A stretch of 64,000 nucleotides of DNA from Piscinibacter sp. HJYY11 (GCF_016735515.1 NZ_JAERQZ010000001.1:744001-808000); one strand, 5' to 3'; shown: positions 12,367 to 21,027, counted from the first letter of the stretch. The notes: a model not told the origin generated them from the sequence alone. Made by a program: numbers and translations.

Positions 12367-13512
12367 ATGGCAAAGCGCGACTACTACGAAGTTCTCGGCG
12401 TGGCGAAAAACGCCTCCGATGACGACATCAAGAAGGCCTACCGCAAGCTGGCCATGAAGTTCCACCCTGACCGCAACCAGGGGGACGGCGCGAAGAAGGC
12501 CGAAGAGCAGTTCAAGGAGGTCAAGGAGGCCTACGAGATGCTCTCCGAGCCGCAGAAGCGCGCGGCCTACGACCAGTACGGCCACGCCGGTGTCGACCCG
12601 AGCGCCGGCGGCTTCCGCCCGGGCGGCCCGGGCGCGGAGGGCTTCGGTGGTTTCGCCGAGGCCTTCGGCGACATCTTCGGCGACATCTTCGGCGGCCAGG
12701 CCGGCGGCCAGCGCCGGGCCCAGCAGGTCTACCGGGGCAGCGATCTCAGCTACACGATGGAGATCACGCTCGAGGAGGCCGCCCACGGCAAGGAGACGCA
12801 GATCCGCATCCCCAGCTGGGAAGAATGCGGCACCTGCCACGGCAGCGGTGCCAAGCCCGGCACGCAGGCCAAGACCTGCCCGAGCTGCAACGGCGCCGGC
12901 ACCGTCACCATGCGCCAGGGCTTCTTCAGCATCCAGCAGAGCTGCCCGCACTGCCACGGCACGGGCCGCGTGATCCCCGACCCGTGCATCACCTGCCACG
13001 GCCAGGGCAAGATCAAGAAGAACAAGACGCTGGAGGTGAAGATCCCCGCCGGCATCAACGAAGGCATGCGCATCCGCTCGGCCGGCAATGGCGAGCCCGG
13101 GACCAACGGCGGGCCCTCCGGTGACCTGTACATCGAGATCCGCATCAAGCAGCACGAGATCTTCGAGCGCGATGGCGATGACCTGCACTGCACTGTGCCG
13201 GTGAGCATCACCACCGCCGCGCTCGGCAGCACGATCGAAGTGCCCACGCTGGGCGGCAAGGCCGAGATCGACCTGCCCGAGGGCACGCAGCACGGCAAGA
13301 CCTTCCGCCTGCGCGGCAAGGGCATCAAGGGCGTGCGCTCCAGCTACCCAGGCGACCTCTACGCCCACGTGAGCGTCGAGACGCCCGTCAAGCTCACCGA
13401 GCATCAGCGCAAGCTGCTGCGCGAGCTCGACGAGTCGCTGGCCAAGTCGCCCGACAAGCACTCACCCAACGCCAAGAGCTGGACCAACCGGGTCAAGGAC
13501 CTCTTCAAGTAA
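12367..13512 (+). CDS. dnaJ: Chaperone DnaJ (Hsp40, type I)
   Basis: Hsp40 that delivers substrates to DnaK and stimulates its ATPase. The 381 residues hold a J domain (1-70) with HPD at 33-35, a Gly/Phe-rich linker (about 75-118, [19 protein letters not shown]), four CxxCxGxG zinc repeats ([32 protein letters not shown]) and two C-terminal beta domains. All type I features are intact. It is the last gene of the chaperone cluster; the 128-base gap after dnaK contains a weak hairpin. Confidence 0.98.
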   Translation: MAKRDYYEVLGVAKNASDDDIKKAYRKLAMKFHPDRNQGDGAKKAEEQFKEVKEAYEMLSEPQKRAAYDQYGHAGVDPSAGGFRPGGPGAEGFGGFAEAFGDIFGDIFGGQAGGQRRAQQVYRGSDLSYTMEITLEEAAHGKETQIRIPSWEECGTCHGSGAKPGTQAKTCPSCNGAGTVTMRQGFFSIQQSCPHCHGTGRVIPDPCITCHGQGKIKKNKTLEVKIPAGINEGMRIRSAGNGEPGTNGGPSGDLYIEIRIKQHEIFERDGDDLHCTVPVSITTAALGSTIEVPTLGGKAEIDLPEGTQHGKTFRLRGKGIKGVRSSYPGDLYAHVSVETPVKLTEHQRKLLRELDESLAKSPDKHSPNAKSWTNRVKDLFK

Positions 13513-13522
13513 GTCCTCCGGC

Positions 13523-13550
13523 TCAAGTCGGCTTTCGGCGGGGCCGATAA
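13523..13550 (+). promoter_or_regulatory. Candidate sigma-28 (FliA)-like promoter
   Basis: TCAAGT (13523-13528) and an exact GCCGATAA (13543-13550) resemble the flagellar sigma-28 pattern TAAA-N15-GCCGATAA, with one extra spacer base and one -35 mismatch. It lies 64 bases before the receiver-TPR gene. GCCGATAA could also serve as a sigma-70 -10. Confidence 0.35.
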
Positions 13551-13614
13551 CTCCAGGGAGATGGCGCAAAGGCGGCAGTAGTTCACGCGCCGCCGCGCGC
13601 CCCCTGGAGACCCC

Positions 13615-15300
13615 GTGCAACTGCTGGACCGTGAAATCGCCGACTGCAAGGCTCTGGTTGTCGATGGCAACCCGACCTCGCGCAGCATCCTCTCAGCGCA
13701 GCTGAGAGAGTTCGGCGTGGGCACGGTCGTGCAATGCGGCCGCATCAAGGACGCCCGCAAGCAGCTCGAAGCCCGCCCGTTCGATGTGGTGCTGTGCGAG
13801 CACCGCTTCGACCAGGAAGACCCCGGCTACACCGCGCAGCACCTGCTCGACGACCTGCGCCGCGCGCAGCTGCTGCCCTTCTCGACCGTCTTCATCATCG
13901 TCACCGGCGAGGCCTCGTACACGATGGTGGCCGACGCGGCCGAGTCCGCCCTCGACAGCTACCTGCTCAAGCCGCACACCGCCACGTCGCTCGGCGAACG
14001 CCTGACGCAGGCGCGCAAGCGCAAGAAGACGCTGGCCGACATCTTCACCGCCATCGAGCAAGGCGACTACCAGCAGGCCACACGCCTGTGCCTGCAGCGT
14101 TTTGCCAGCCGTTCGATCTACTGGCTCTATGCGGCGCGCATCGGCTCCGAGCTGCTGCTGCGCCAGGGCATGCACGACGAGGCCAAGAAGCTCTGCGAGG
14201 CCGTGCTCGAAACCGGCGCCCTGCCCTGGGCGCGCCTGGGCATTGCGCGTGCGCAGATCGACGCCAACCAGCCGACGCAGGCCATGCGCACGCTGGAGAC
14301 GCTGATCGGCGACCACCCGAGCCATGTCGACGCCTACGACGTGATGGGCCGCGTGCAGGTCGAGCAAGGCAACCTCGGCGAAGCGCTGGACACCTTCCGC
14401 AAGGCCAGCTCGCTCACGCCGAGCTCGATTGCCCGGCTGCAGAAACACGGCATGCTCGCCTTCTTCATGGGCGACCGCGACGAGGCCGCCAAGATGCTCG
14501 ACCGGGCGGCCACGCTCGGCATCAGTTCGAAGATGTTCGACTTCCAGTCGCTCGTGCTGCTGGCCTTCAGCCGTTTCCAGCAGCGTGACAGCAAAGGCCT
14601 GCAGCGCTGCGTCGACAACGTGCAGCATGCGCTGGAGCGTGCTCCCAACAGCAAGCGCCTGCAGCGTTTCGCGAGCATCGTGTCGGTGCTCAACCTGATG
14701 CTGCTGAAGCAGGTGGCGGCCGTGGTGGCCGAGGTCAAGGTCCTGTTCAGCAAGCTCGACGAGCCCGGTCTCGACGTGGAAGCCGGCTGCAACCTGCTGG
14801 CACTGCTCGCACAACTGACCGCCGGCGAGCTTCAGCTCGATGGTTGCGAAGGTTGGGTCGACACGCTGGGGCTGCGCTTCGCCAGCTCCAAGGGCCTCAC
14901 CGAGCTGCTGGCCGGCGCCGCCGCCACGCACCCGCCTTTTGCCGAGCGCGTGCGCCAGGCACATGCGCGCATCAGCGAGATGGCCGAGCAGGCCGTGACG
15001 CACACGGTGCAGGGCAACCATCGCTCCGCCGTGCAGGCGCTGCTCGCGCATGCCGAGCGCACCTACAACGCCAAGCTGATCGACATGGCGCGCATGACGC
15101 TGCAGCGCCACGGCCCACGCATCGACGACGCCGCGGGCTTGCAGCAACGCGCCGACGCGCTGCGCGACCTCTACGCCGTCGGCGTGAGTGCTGCGATGCT
15201 GGGCCAATCGGGCGGGCGCCAGCCCGGTGCCCTGAACCTGCGTGACGTGCGCCCGGCCGAGCCCGGCGCCGAAGAGCCTCCGGAAGAAGCCGCGGCCTGA
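13615..15300 (+). CDS. Receiver-like domain protein with TPR repeats, phospho-acceptor Asp replaced by Glu
   Basis: 561 residues starting at GTG, with GGAGA five bases upstream. The N-terminal part (about 12-125) folds like a response-regulator receiver: VVDGNPTSR replaces the acidic VDDN pocket with one Asp lost, strand 3 reads FDVVLCEHRF with Glu62 where the phospho-acceptor Asp should be, while the conserved Lys remains in YLLKPH. The rest is helical with TPR-type repeats (about 140-300, e.g. AYDVMGRVQVEQGNLGEALD), and a less clear helical tail to 530. It therefore probably acts as a constitutive or phosphorylation-independent scaffold. No kinase is adjacent. Function unknown; a role in motility or pili is only a guess based on the candidate sigma-28 promoter. 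Confidence 0.75.
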   Translation: MQLLDREIADCKALVVDGNPTSRSILSAQLREFGVGTVVQCGRIKDARKQLEARPFDVVLCEHRFDQEDPGYTAQHLLDDLRRAQLLPFSTVFIIVTGEASYTMVADAAESALDSYLLKPHTATSLGERLTQARKRKKTLADIFTAIEQGDYQQATRLCLQRFASRSIYWLYAARIGSELLLRQGMHDEAKKLCEAVLETGALPWARLGIARAQIDANQPTQAMRTLETLIGDHPSHVDAYDVMGRVQVEQGNLGEALDTFRKASSLTPSSIARLQKHGMLAFFMGDRDEAAKMLDRAATLGISSKMFDFQSLVLLAFSRFQQRDSKGLQRCVDNVQHALERAPNSKRLQRFASIVSVLNLMLLKQVAAVVAEVKVLFSKLDEPGLDVEAGCNLLALLAQLTAGELQLDGCEGWVDTLGLRFASSKGLTELLAGAAATHPPFAERVRQAHARISEMAEQAVTHTVQGNHRSAVQALLAHAERTYNAKLIDMARMTLQRHGPRIDDAAGLQQRADALRDLYAVGVSAAMLGQSGGRQPGALNLRDVRPAEPGAEEPPEEAAA

Positions 15301-15313
15301 AAGCGCCAGGACG

Positions 15314-16453
15314 TCAGAACAATTCGCCTTGCCCGTCGTCGGCCGGCCGCGAGCGCTTCGCCGGTTCTGCCGCGATCACCGGTTTGCGAAACAGCGACAG
15401 GTCGAGCTCGATGCGCGTCTTGTTCAGCCCGAGCCGCGCGCAAGCCTTGTCGAAGCGCTGGCGCAAGAGCTGCGCCCACACCCCCGTGCCTTTCATGCGC
15501 GTGCCGAAGCTCGCGTCGTAGTCCTTGCCGCCACGCATCTCGCGGATGCGGGCCATCACGCGCGCCGCGCGGTCGGGGTAGTGCTGGTCGAGCCATTGCT
15601 GGAAAAGCGGGTTCACCTCCCAGGGCAGCCGCAGCACGATGCTGAACGCAGACTGCGCCCCCGCCTCGGCGGCGGCTTCGAGGATGCGCTCGAGCTCCGG
15701 CTCGTTGATGAAGGGGATCACCGGCGACACGCTCACGCCCACCGGCACGCCGGCCTTGGCCAGCGTCTCGACCACGCGCAAGCGCCGGTGCGGCGCCGCC
15801 GCGCGGGGCTCGAGGATGCGGGCGAGCTTCGGGTCGAGCGAGGTGATGGAGACGTAGATCGCCACCAGCCGCTGTTCGGCCATGGGAACGATCAGGTCCA
15901 GGTCACGCTCGATGCCCGACGACTTGGTGACCATGGAAAACGGATGCCGGCACTCGTGCAGCAGCTCGATGATCGAGCGTGTGATGCCGAGCTTGCGCTC
16001 GATGGGCTGGTAGGCATCGGTGGCCGCGCCGATGTTGATCATCGACGGCTCGTACGCGCGGCTGGCAAAGGCTTCACGCAGACGCTCCGCGGCGTTGACC
16101 TTCGCGATGATCTTGGTCTCGAAATCGAGCCCCGGCGAGAGGTTGAGGTAGCTGTGCGTGGGCCGTGCGAAGCAGTAGATGCAGCCGTGCTCGCAGCCGC
16201 GGTACGGGTTGACCGAGAGGTCGAAGCCGATGTCGGGCGAGTCGTTGCTGGAGAGCACCGACTTCACCCGCTCCTCGATGATCTGCGTCTCGCGCGGCAG
16301 GTGCTCCTCTTCGGCCATCTGGTCGATCGAACCCCAGCCGTCGTCGAAACTTTCGCCCGCCTGGCGGGCGTAGCGGTGCACGATGGCCCAGTTGGTGCCC
16401 CGCCCTTTCACGGGCACCTGGGCTTGAGGCGTGTCAGGCTTGGGAAGCGTCAT
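15314..16453 (-). CDS. PA0069-family radical SAM protein (spore photoproduct lyase-like)
   Basis: 379 residues. The radical SAM cluster motif CxxxCxxC is Cys87, Cys91 and Cys94 (YRGCEHGCIYC), embedded in the family signature NPYRGCEHGCIYCFARPTHS; the N-terminus has KGRGTNW and the DDGWGSID segment typical of PA0069/Rv2578c-type proteins, relatives of spore photoproduct lyase. The substrate is not established. An exact LexA operator (16455-16470) ends one base before the ATG and covers the predicted -10 box, so SOS control and a leaderless transcript are likely; no ribosome-binding site can fit. KGRG begins only 16 residues after the first Met, so a later start is improbable. A diguanylate cyclase gene diverges from the same region. 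Confidence 0.88.
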   Translation of the reverse strand: MTLPKPDTPQAQVPVKGRGTNWAIVHRYARQAGESFDDGWGSIDQMAEEEHLPRETQIIEERVKSVLSSNDSPDIGFDLSVNPYRGCEHGCIYCFARPTHSYLNLSPGLDFETKIIAKVNAAERLREAFASRAYEPSMINIGAATDAYQPIERKLGITRSIIELLHECRHPFSMVTKSSGIERDLDLIVPMAEQRLVAIYVSITSLDPKLARILEPRAAAPHRRLRVVETLAKAGVPVGVSVSPVIPFINEPELERILEAAAEAGAQSAFSIVLRLPWEVNPLFQQWLDQHYPDRAARVMARIREMRGGKDYDASFGTRMKGTGVWAQLLRQRFDKACARLGLNKTRIELDLSLFRKPVIAAEPAKRSRPADDGQGELF

Positions 16454-16454
16454 A

Positions 16455-16470
16455 CTGTATTTTTATACAG
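16455..16470. promoter_or_regulatory. LexA operator (SOS box)
   Basis: CTGTATTTTTATACAG matches CTGT-N8-ACAG exactly, with the usual AT-rich core. It is the most AT-rich spot in its neighbourhood. On the minus strand it overlaps the predicted -10 of the radical SAM gene. Confidence 0.85.
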
Positions 16471-16490
16471 CATCAAGACCCCGTTGGAAA
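16462..16490 (-). promoter_or_regulatory. Promoter of the radical SAM gene, overlapped by the LexA box
   Basis: On the minus strand TTTCCA (16490-16485), 17-base spacer, TATAAA (16467-16462). Initiation 6-8 bases downstream falls 0-3 bases from the ATG at 16453, predicting a leaderless mRNA that bound LexA would block. Confidence 0.5.
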
Positions 16491-16562
16491 GAAAGCTTCC
16501 CGCTTTTCTCGCGATCAGCACACGGTTCGTCCGTCTACGCTCGCGGGACGAGCTCCGTCCAC

Positions 16563-18299
16563 ATGCTGACCCAATACCAAAAACGCCTGACCGCGGGCGC
16601 CCTGATCGCCGCCGTCGTGATGTGCATCACCGCGGCGGTGCCGCCGCTCAGCCTTGGCTGGGTCAACGAAACCCGGCATGCACGGGAGGTGGTTGACCGC
16701 CAGGTGCAGTCGCTGCGCCGCGTGGAATCGCTGGTGGTCGACGCCGAGACCGGCCAGCGTGGCTACATCGTCACCGGCCGCGAAGATTTTCTCGAAACCT
16801 ACAACGTGGCCATGGCCGAGCTGCCGCCGGAGCTGTCGCGCCTGGAAAGCCGCTACGCCGGTGAATCGACCGAGGCGCGCGAGCTCGTGACCCGCATCGT
16901 CGCCAGCACGCGCCTGAAGGTGGCCGATCTCCAGCGCAACGTCGAGCTGCGTCGGAGAGACGGCTTCGAGGCCGCCCAGCAGGCCGTGAGCAGCGGTACC
17001 GGCAAGCGCTACATGGACGACCTGCGCCGCCTGGTCGACGGGCTGGTCGCGCGCCGGGTCGAGGAGCTTGCCGACATCGACGCCGAGCTGACGCGCAAGG
17101 TCACCTGGTCGATCGCCTTTTCACTGGGCAGCACGCTGCTCACCTTTGCGCTGCTTTTCTATCTGGGCCGCGTGATCCTGCACTCGATGCGCGCGCGCGA
17201 GCGCGCAGCCGACGCGCTGCGTGCCACCAGCGCGCAGCTGGAAGAAGGCGTGGCCGCGCTGCAGCGGCGCAACGACGAGGTGCTGTCGCTCGGGGAGATG
17301 TCGCGCGTGCTGCAGACCGAGATGAGCCTGGTCGAAGCGCTCGAAGTCACGAGCCTCTACTGCCACCGCCTCCTGCCCGCCACGTCGGGCGCGGTCTACC
17401 TCTTCCGCAACTCGGCCGACGTGCTGGAGCATGCCGGCGCCTGGGGCGAAGGTGCCACCCGCCACGAGGCCATGATGGAGCCGAGCGCCTGCTGGGGCTT
17501 GCGCCGCGGGCAGACGCACGTCTGCACCAGCCCCTCGGACCTGCGTTGCCGTCACTACGCCGACAGCGCCATCACCGGCTTCCACCTCTGCCTGCCGCTG
17601 ATGGCCTATGGCGAAGTGATGGGCCAGCTGCACGTGTGGTCGGACGACCCTGCCGCCAAGCCCGCGGCGGCCGCCACCGCGCTGATGGCACAGACCATCG
17701 CCGAGCAGGTGGCCCTGTCGCTGTCGAACGCCAAGTTGCGCCAGGTGCTGCGCGACCAGTCCATCAAGGACCCGCTCACCGGCATGTACAACCGCCGCTA
17801 CATGGAAGAAACGCTCGCCCGCGAGCTGCTGCGCGCGCAGCGCACGCAGTCGTCGCTGTCGGTGGTGGTGGTCGACCTCGACCACTTCAAGAAGGTCAAC
17901 GACACCCATGGCCACGCAGCCGGTGACGCCGTGCTCAAGGGCACCGGCCAGTGCCTGCAAGGGGCGGTGCGCGCCAGCGACATCGCCTGCCGCCTCGGTG
18001 GCGAGGAGTTCATCCTCATCCTGCCCGAGTGCCCGCGCGACGATGCGGTGCAAAAGGCGGAAGATCTGTGCGCCCGGGTGCGTGGCCTGAGCTTCCGCGA
18101 AGCGGCCAGCGCCGTGCGTGTGACCGCTTCGTTCGGCGTGGCAGCCTTCCCCTCCGATGGCAGCACGGCAGCAGCCGTGGTCGAGGCCGCCGATGCGGCG
18201 CTTTACCAGGCCAAGCGATCAGGCCGCAACCGCGTGGTCGCCGCCGGCCAGCAGGTGGCCGACATGGCGGCTCGCACCTTTGCCGAGACGACGCGCTGA
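16563..18299 (+). CDS. Membrane diguanylate cyclase, CHASE3-GAF-GGDEF
   Basis: Predicted c-di-GMP synthase, 578 residues from ATG 16563. Transmembrane helix 1 (about 9-31), periplasmic CHASE3 domain (about 35-165, DAETGQRGYIVTGREDF), helix 2 (about 179-202), a coiled stretch, a cytoplasmic GAF-like domain (about 240-400) and a GGDEF domain (about 405-565). The active site is GGEEF at 479-483, and the inhibitory site RxxD (RASD) lies exactly five residues before it, so the enzyme should be active and product-inhibited. The open frame continues upstream to 16431, but that extension runs across the LexA box and lacks a signal-like start; the chosen Met directly precedes the first helix. No ribosome-binding site is obvious. 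Divergent from the SOS-box gene. Confidence 0.9.
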   Translation: MLTQYQKRLTAGALIAAVVMCITAAVPPLSLGWVNETRHAREVVDRQVQSLRRVESLVVDAETGQRGYIVTGREDFLETYNVAMAELPPELSRLESRYAGESTEARELVTRIVASTRLKVADLQRNVELRRRDGFEAAQQAVSSGTGKRYMDDLRRLVDGLVARRVEELADIDAELTRKVTWSIAFSLGSTLLTFALLFYLGRVILHSMRARERAADALRATSAQLEEGVAALQRRNDEVLSLGEMSRVLQTEMSLVEALEVTSLYCHRLLPATSGAVYLFRNSADVLEHAGAWGEGATRHEAMMEPSACWGLRRGQTHVCTSPSDLRCRHYADSAITGFHLCLPLMAYGEVMGQLHVWSDDPAAKPAAAATALMAQTIAEQVALSLSNAKLRQVLRDQSIKDPLTGMYNRRYMEETLARELLRAQRTQSSLSVVVVDLDHFKKVNDTHGHAAGDAVLKGTGQCLQGAVRASDIACRLGGEEFILILPECPRDDAVQKAEDLCARVRGLSFREAASAVRVTASFGVAAFPSDGSTAAAVVEAADAALYQAKRSGRNRVVAAGQQVADMAARTFAETTR

Positions 18300-18327
18300 T
18301 CGGAAAGCCTCACGGCAGTCCAGGATC

Positions 18328-19764
18328 TCAGTAGAAGTCGCCACCGCCGCTGCCCGGTGCCATGTTCTCGAACTTGGTGAGCGGCTTGAGGAACGCGAGC
18401 TTGACCGTGCCGGTCGGGCCGTTACGCTGCTTGCCGATGATGATCTCGGCCACGCCTGGCTCTTTCGACGGCGTGGGGCCGTCCATCTTGTTGTAGTAGT
18501 CGTCGCGGTAGATGAACATGATCACGTCCGCGTCCTGCTCGATGGCGCCTGACTCGCGCAGGTCGCTCATCATCGGGCGCTTGTCGGTGCGGGTCTCCAC
18601 GCTTCGGTTGAGCTGAGAGAGTGCGATCACCGGGCAGCGCAGCTCCTTGGCCAGCGACTTGAGGCCGCGCGAGATCTCACCGATGACGGTGGCGCGGTTT
18701 TCTTCGCTGCCGCCACCGCTGCCGCTCATCAGCTGCAGGTAGTCGACCACGATCAGGCCAAGCTGGCCGCATTGGCGGGCTTGGCGCCGTGCGCGCGCGC
18801 GCAGTTCGCTGGGCGACAGGGCCGAGCCTTCGTCGATGAAGACGGCGGCCTTGCCCAGTTTCTCGACGGCTTCGGACAGCCGGCCCCATTCGTCGTCCTG
18901 CAACTTGCCAGTGCGCAGGTGCGACTGGTCAATGCGGCCGAGCGAACCCACCATGCGCAGGGCGAGCTGCGCGGCGCCCATTTCCATCGAGAACACGACG
19001 ACTGGCAGGCCTTCGTTCACGGCCACGTTCTCGGCGATGTTGAGGGCGAAGGCGGTCTTGCCCATCGAGGGGCGGGCGGCCAGCACGATGAGGTCGCCGG
19101 GTTGCAGGCCGGCGGTCATCTTGTCCATGTCGTAAAAGCCGGTGCGCACGCCGGTCACTTCCTCGGCGCCGTTCTCATGCAGCTCGTTCACCCGGTCGAT
19201 GAGCTGCACGACCAGCGTGTCCATGCTGATGAAGCCCTGGCGCGAACGCGAGCCTTCTTCGCCGATCTTGAAGATCTTGCTCTCGGCTTCGTCGAGGATC
19301 TGCGGCACCGGGCGGCCTTGCGGGTTGAAGGCCGCAGTGGCGATCTCGTCGCTCGCAGCGACCAGCTTTCGCAGCACGGCGCGCTCACGCACGATCTCGG
19401 CGTAGCGGCGCAGGTTGGCGGCGCTGGGCACGCTCTGCGCCAGCGCGTTGAGGTAGACGAGGCCGCCGCAAGCCTCGGCCTTGCCCAGGCTCTGCAGCTG
19501 CTCGAAGACGGTGATCACGTCGGCAGGCTTCGCCTGGTTGATCAAACCACCGATGGCCCCATAGATGAGCTGGTGCTCGTGTCGGTAGAAGTCGCTGTCG
19601 GTGAGCAGGTCACCGGCGCGGTCCCAGGCGCTGTTGTCGATCAGCAGGCCGCCCAGCACGCTCTGCTCGGCTTCGATCGAGTGCGGCGGGATGCGCAGGC
19701 GTGCGACTTCGTCGTCGCGCGGATCGGCGCCAGCTTGATGGGGGAGGTTGAAGACCGACGACAT
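18328..19764 (-). CDS. dnaB: Replicative DNA helicase DnaB
   Basis: Hexameric helicase of the replication fork, 478 residues from ATG 19764. N-terminal domain (about 25-130; IPPHSIEAEQSVLGGLL) binds primase; the RecA-like C-terminal domain has Walker A LAARPSMGKTAFALN, Walker B GLIVVDYLQLM and the DnaB signature LSQLNRSVE with DKRPMMSDLRESGAIEQDAD. The start is chosen over an upstream ATG at 19824 because AGGA lies 8 bases ahead and the shorter N-terminus fits the family. It follows rplI in the same direction but is separated by an intrinsic terminator, so it needs its own promoter. It ends 28 bases from the convergent diguanylate cyclase. Confidence 0.97.
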   Translation of the reverse strand: MSSVFNLPHQAGADPRDDEVARLRIPPHSIEAEQSVLGGLLIDNSAWDRAGDLLTDSDFYRHEHQLIYGAIGGLINQAKPADVITVFEQLQSLGKAEACGGLVYLNALAQSVPSAANLRRYAEIVRERAVLRKLVAASDEIATAAFNPQGRPVPQILDEAESKIFKIGEEGSRSRQGFISMDTLVVQLIDRVNELHENGAEEVTGVRTGFYDMDKMTAGLQPGDLIVLAARPSMGKTAFALNIAENVAVNEGLPVVVFSMEMGAAQLALRMVGSLGRIDQSHLRTGKLQDDEWGRLSEAVEKLGKAAVFIDEGSALSPSELRARARRQARQCGQLGLIVVDYLQLMSGSGGGSEENRATVIGEISRGLKSLAKELRCPVIALSQLNRSVETRTDKRPMMSDLRESGAIEQDADVIMFIYRDDYYNKMDGPTPSKEPGVAEIIIGKQRNGPTGTVKLAFLKPLTKFENMAPGSGGGDFY

Positions 19765-19812
19765 CGTTTTGATCCTAGGAGCGAGAGTGCAAACTGCGTA
19801 CCCGGGGGAACG

Positions 19813-19836
19813 CCCTGTGCGCAACCCTGTGCATAT
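19813..19836. repeat. Two 12-bp-spaced repeats in the dnaB upstream region
   Basis: CCCTGTGC occurs at 19813-19820 and 19825-19832. Each copy starts a DnaA-box-like 9-mer on the minus strand: TGTGCATAT (19828-19836) matches TGTGnATAA at 8 of 9 positions, and TGTGCGCAA (19816-19824) at 7 of 9. They lie 49-72 bases before the dnaB ATG. Confidence 0.35.
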
Positions 19837-19882
19837 CGCGTGGTCAAGCTGCGGATAGACAGGGAAAACTCAAAGCCCAATG

Positions 19883-19908
19883 AAAAAGGGCCGGCAAAGC
19901 CGACCCTT
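19883..19908 (-). terminator. Intrinsic terminator after rplI
   Basis: Minus strand: AAGGGTCGGC, TTT loop, GCCGGCCCTT (10 bp with one G-T pair, 19908-19886), running into TTTTT. It separates the ribosomal-protein operon from dnaB. Confidence 0.8.
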
Positions 19909-19928
19909 CTCTGTGGCACGGCAGGACC

Positions 19929-20381
19929 TCAGTCGGTCTCGCCCACCACCACCACCTTGACCTCGACCACCACATCGGAGTGCGGTGCGACGGTCACAGT
20001 GTGCTCGCCAACCGTCTTCAGCGGGCCGTTCGGCAGGCGGACCTGCGACTTGACGACCTTGAAGTCGATGCGATTGAGCGCATCGGCGATGTCGTGATTG
20101 GTCACCGAGCCGAACAGGCGGCCATCCACACCGGCCTTCTGCGTGATGTGAACGGTGCGGCCGTTCATCTTTTCACCCAGCGCTTGAGCAGCGGCCAGCT
20201 TTTCAGCGGCAGCCTTCTCGAGCTCGGCGCGACGGGCTTCGAATTCCTTGATCGCGGCTTCGGTCGCACGGCGTGCGGCGCGGGTCGGGATCAGGAAGTT
20301 GCGGGCATAACCGTCCTTGACCTTGACGACGTCGCCAAGATTGCCGAGGTTGGCCACTTTTTCGAGCAGGATCACTTGCAT
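19929..20381 (-). CDS. rplI: 50S ribosomal protein L9
   Basis: 150 residues, full length. The N-terminal rRNA-binding domain ([28 protein letters not shown]) is joined by a long Ala/Glu/Lys-rich helix (about 42-75) to the C-terminal domain ([16 protein letters not shown]). L9 lies at the base of the L1 stalk and helps keep the reading frame. It is the last gene of rpsF-priB-rpsR-rplI and starts 12 bases after rpsR; an intrinsic terminator follows. Confidence 0.98.
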   Translation of the reverse strand: MQVILLEKVANLGNLGDVVKVKDGYARNFLIPTRAARRATEAAIKEFEARRAELEKAAAEKLAAAQALGEKMNGRTVHITQKAGVDGRLFGSVTNHDIADALNRIDFKVVKSQVRLPNGPLKTVGEHTVTVAPHSDVVVEVKVVVVGETD

Positions 20382-20393
20382 GTCTGTGGCTCC

Positions 20394-20684
20394 TTAGACC
20401 TTGTGCTGGTCGCTGTACGGCAGCAGGGCCAGGAAGCGAGCGCGCTTGATGCAGGTGGTGAGCTGGCGCTGGAAGAACGCGCGCGTGCCGGTCAGGCGGG
20501 CGGGCGTGATCTTGCCGTTTTCACCGATGAAGTCGCGCAGCGTGTCGATGTCCTTGTAGTCGATCTCTTCGACGCCGGTCACCGTGAAGCGGCAGAAACG
20601 CTTGCGGCGGAACAGCAGGGACTGTTGGTTGCGCTTGGGCTTGCGGTCCTTCGAGAACCGACCTTTACCACGTGGCGGGGGCAT
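20394..20684 (-). CDS. rpsR: 30S ribosomal protein S18
   Basis: 96 residues with a basic N-terminus ([15 protein letters not shown]) and the S18 core: [26 protein letters not shown], then [22 protein letters not shown]18 pairs with S6 on the small-subunit platform. The N-terminus is about 15-20 residues longer than in E. coli. It lies between priB and rplI in the conserved rpsF operon. Confidence 0.98.
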   Translation of the reverse strand: MPPPRGKGRFSKDRKPKRNQQSLLFRRKRFCRFTVTGVEEIDYKDIDTLRDFIGENGKITPARLTGTRAFFQRQLTTCIKRARFLALLPYSDQHKV

Positions 20685-20745
20685 ATCTCACCTCTCTAGA
20701 AATTCAATCCGGAACAAACAAGAGCTCGTCACCAGGGACTGCAGC

Positions 20746-21027
20746 TCATTCAAATTCGGTCACATGCAGGACGGTGCCTCGGCCATTGCGCTGGTGGGTC
20801 AGAAAGCCGGCGAAGGTACCGGTGCTTCCGATCTCCAGCTTCATGAGGCGCTGTGCGAGATCCCCGATGACCACTGCGCGCATCTCCAGGGAGACCTTGC
20901 GAGGGGTGCCGGCTTCGGTGACCTGCGATTCGTGCTTGAGCCCGAAATCGCAAGCTGGAAGACCAGCGGGGGTGTATCGCACCGCACCTCGCTCCACCAG
21001 CTGCGCCGACAGAACCATGCGGTTCAT
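20746..21027 (-). CDS. priB: Primosomal replication protein N (PriB)
   Basis: 93-residue single OB-fold protein. NRMVLSAQLVERGAVRYTPAG and the downstream ALAQRLMKLEIGS-type strands fit PriB, which binds single-stranded DNA and helps PriA reload DnaB at stalled forks. Position between rpsF and rpsR is the classic location. The gene starts 37 bases after rpsF ends. Confidence 0.92.
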   Translation of the reverse strand: MNRMVLSAQLVERGAVRYTPAGLPACDFGLKHESQVTEAGTPRKVSLEMRAVVIGDLAQRLMKLEIGSTGTFAGFLTHQRNGRGTVLHVTEFE

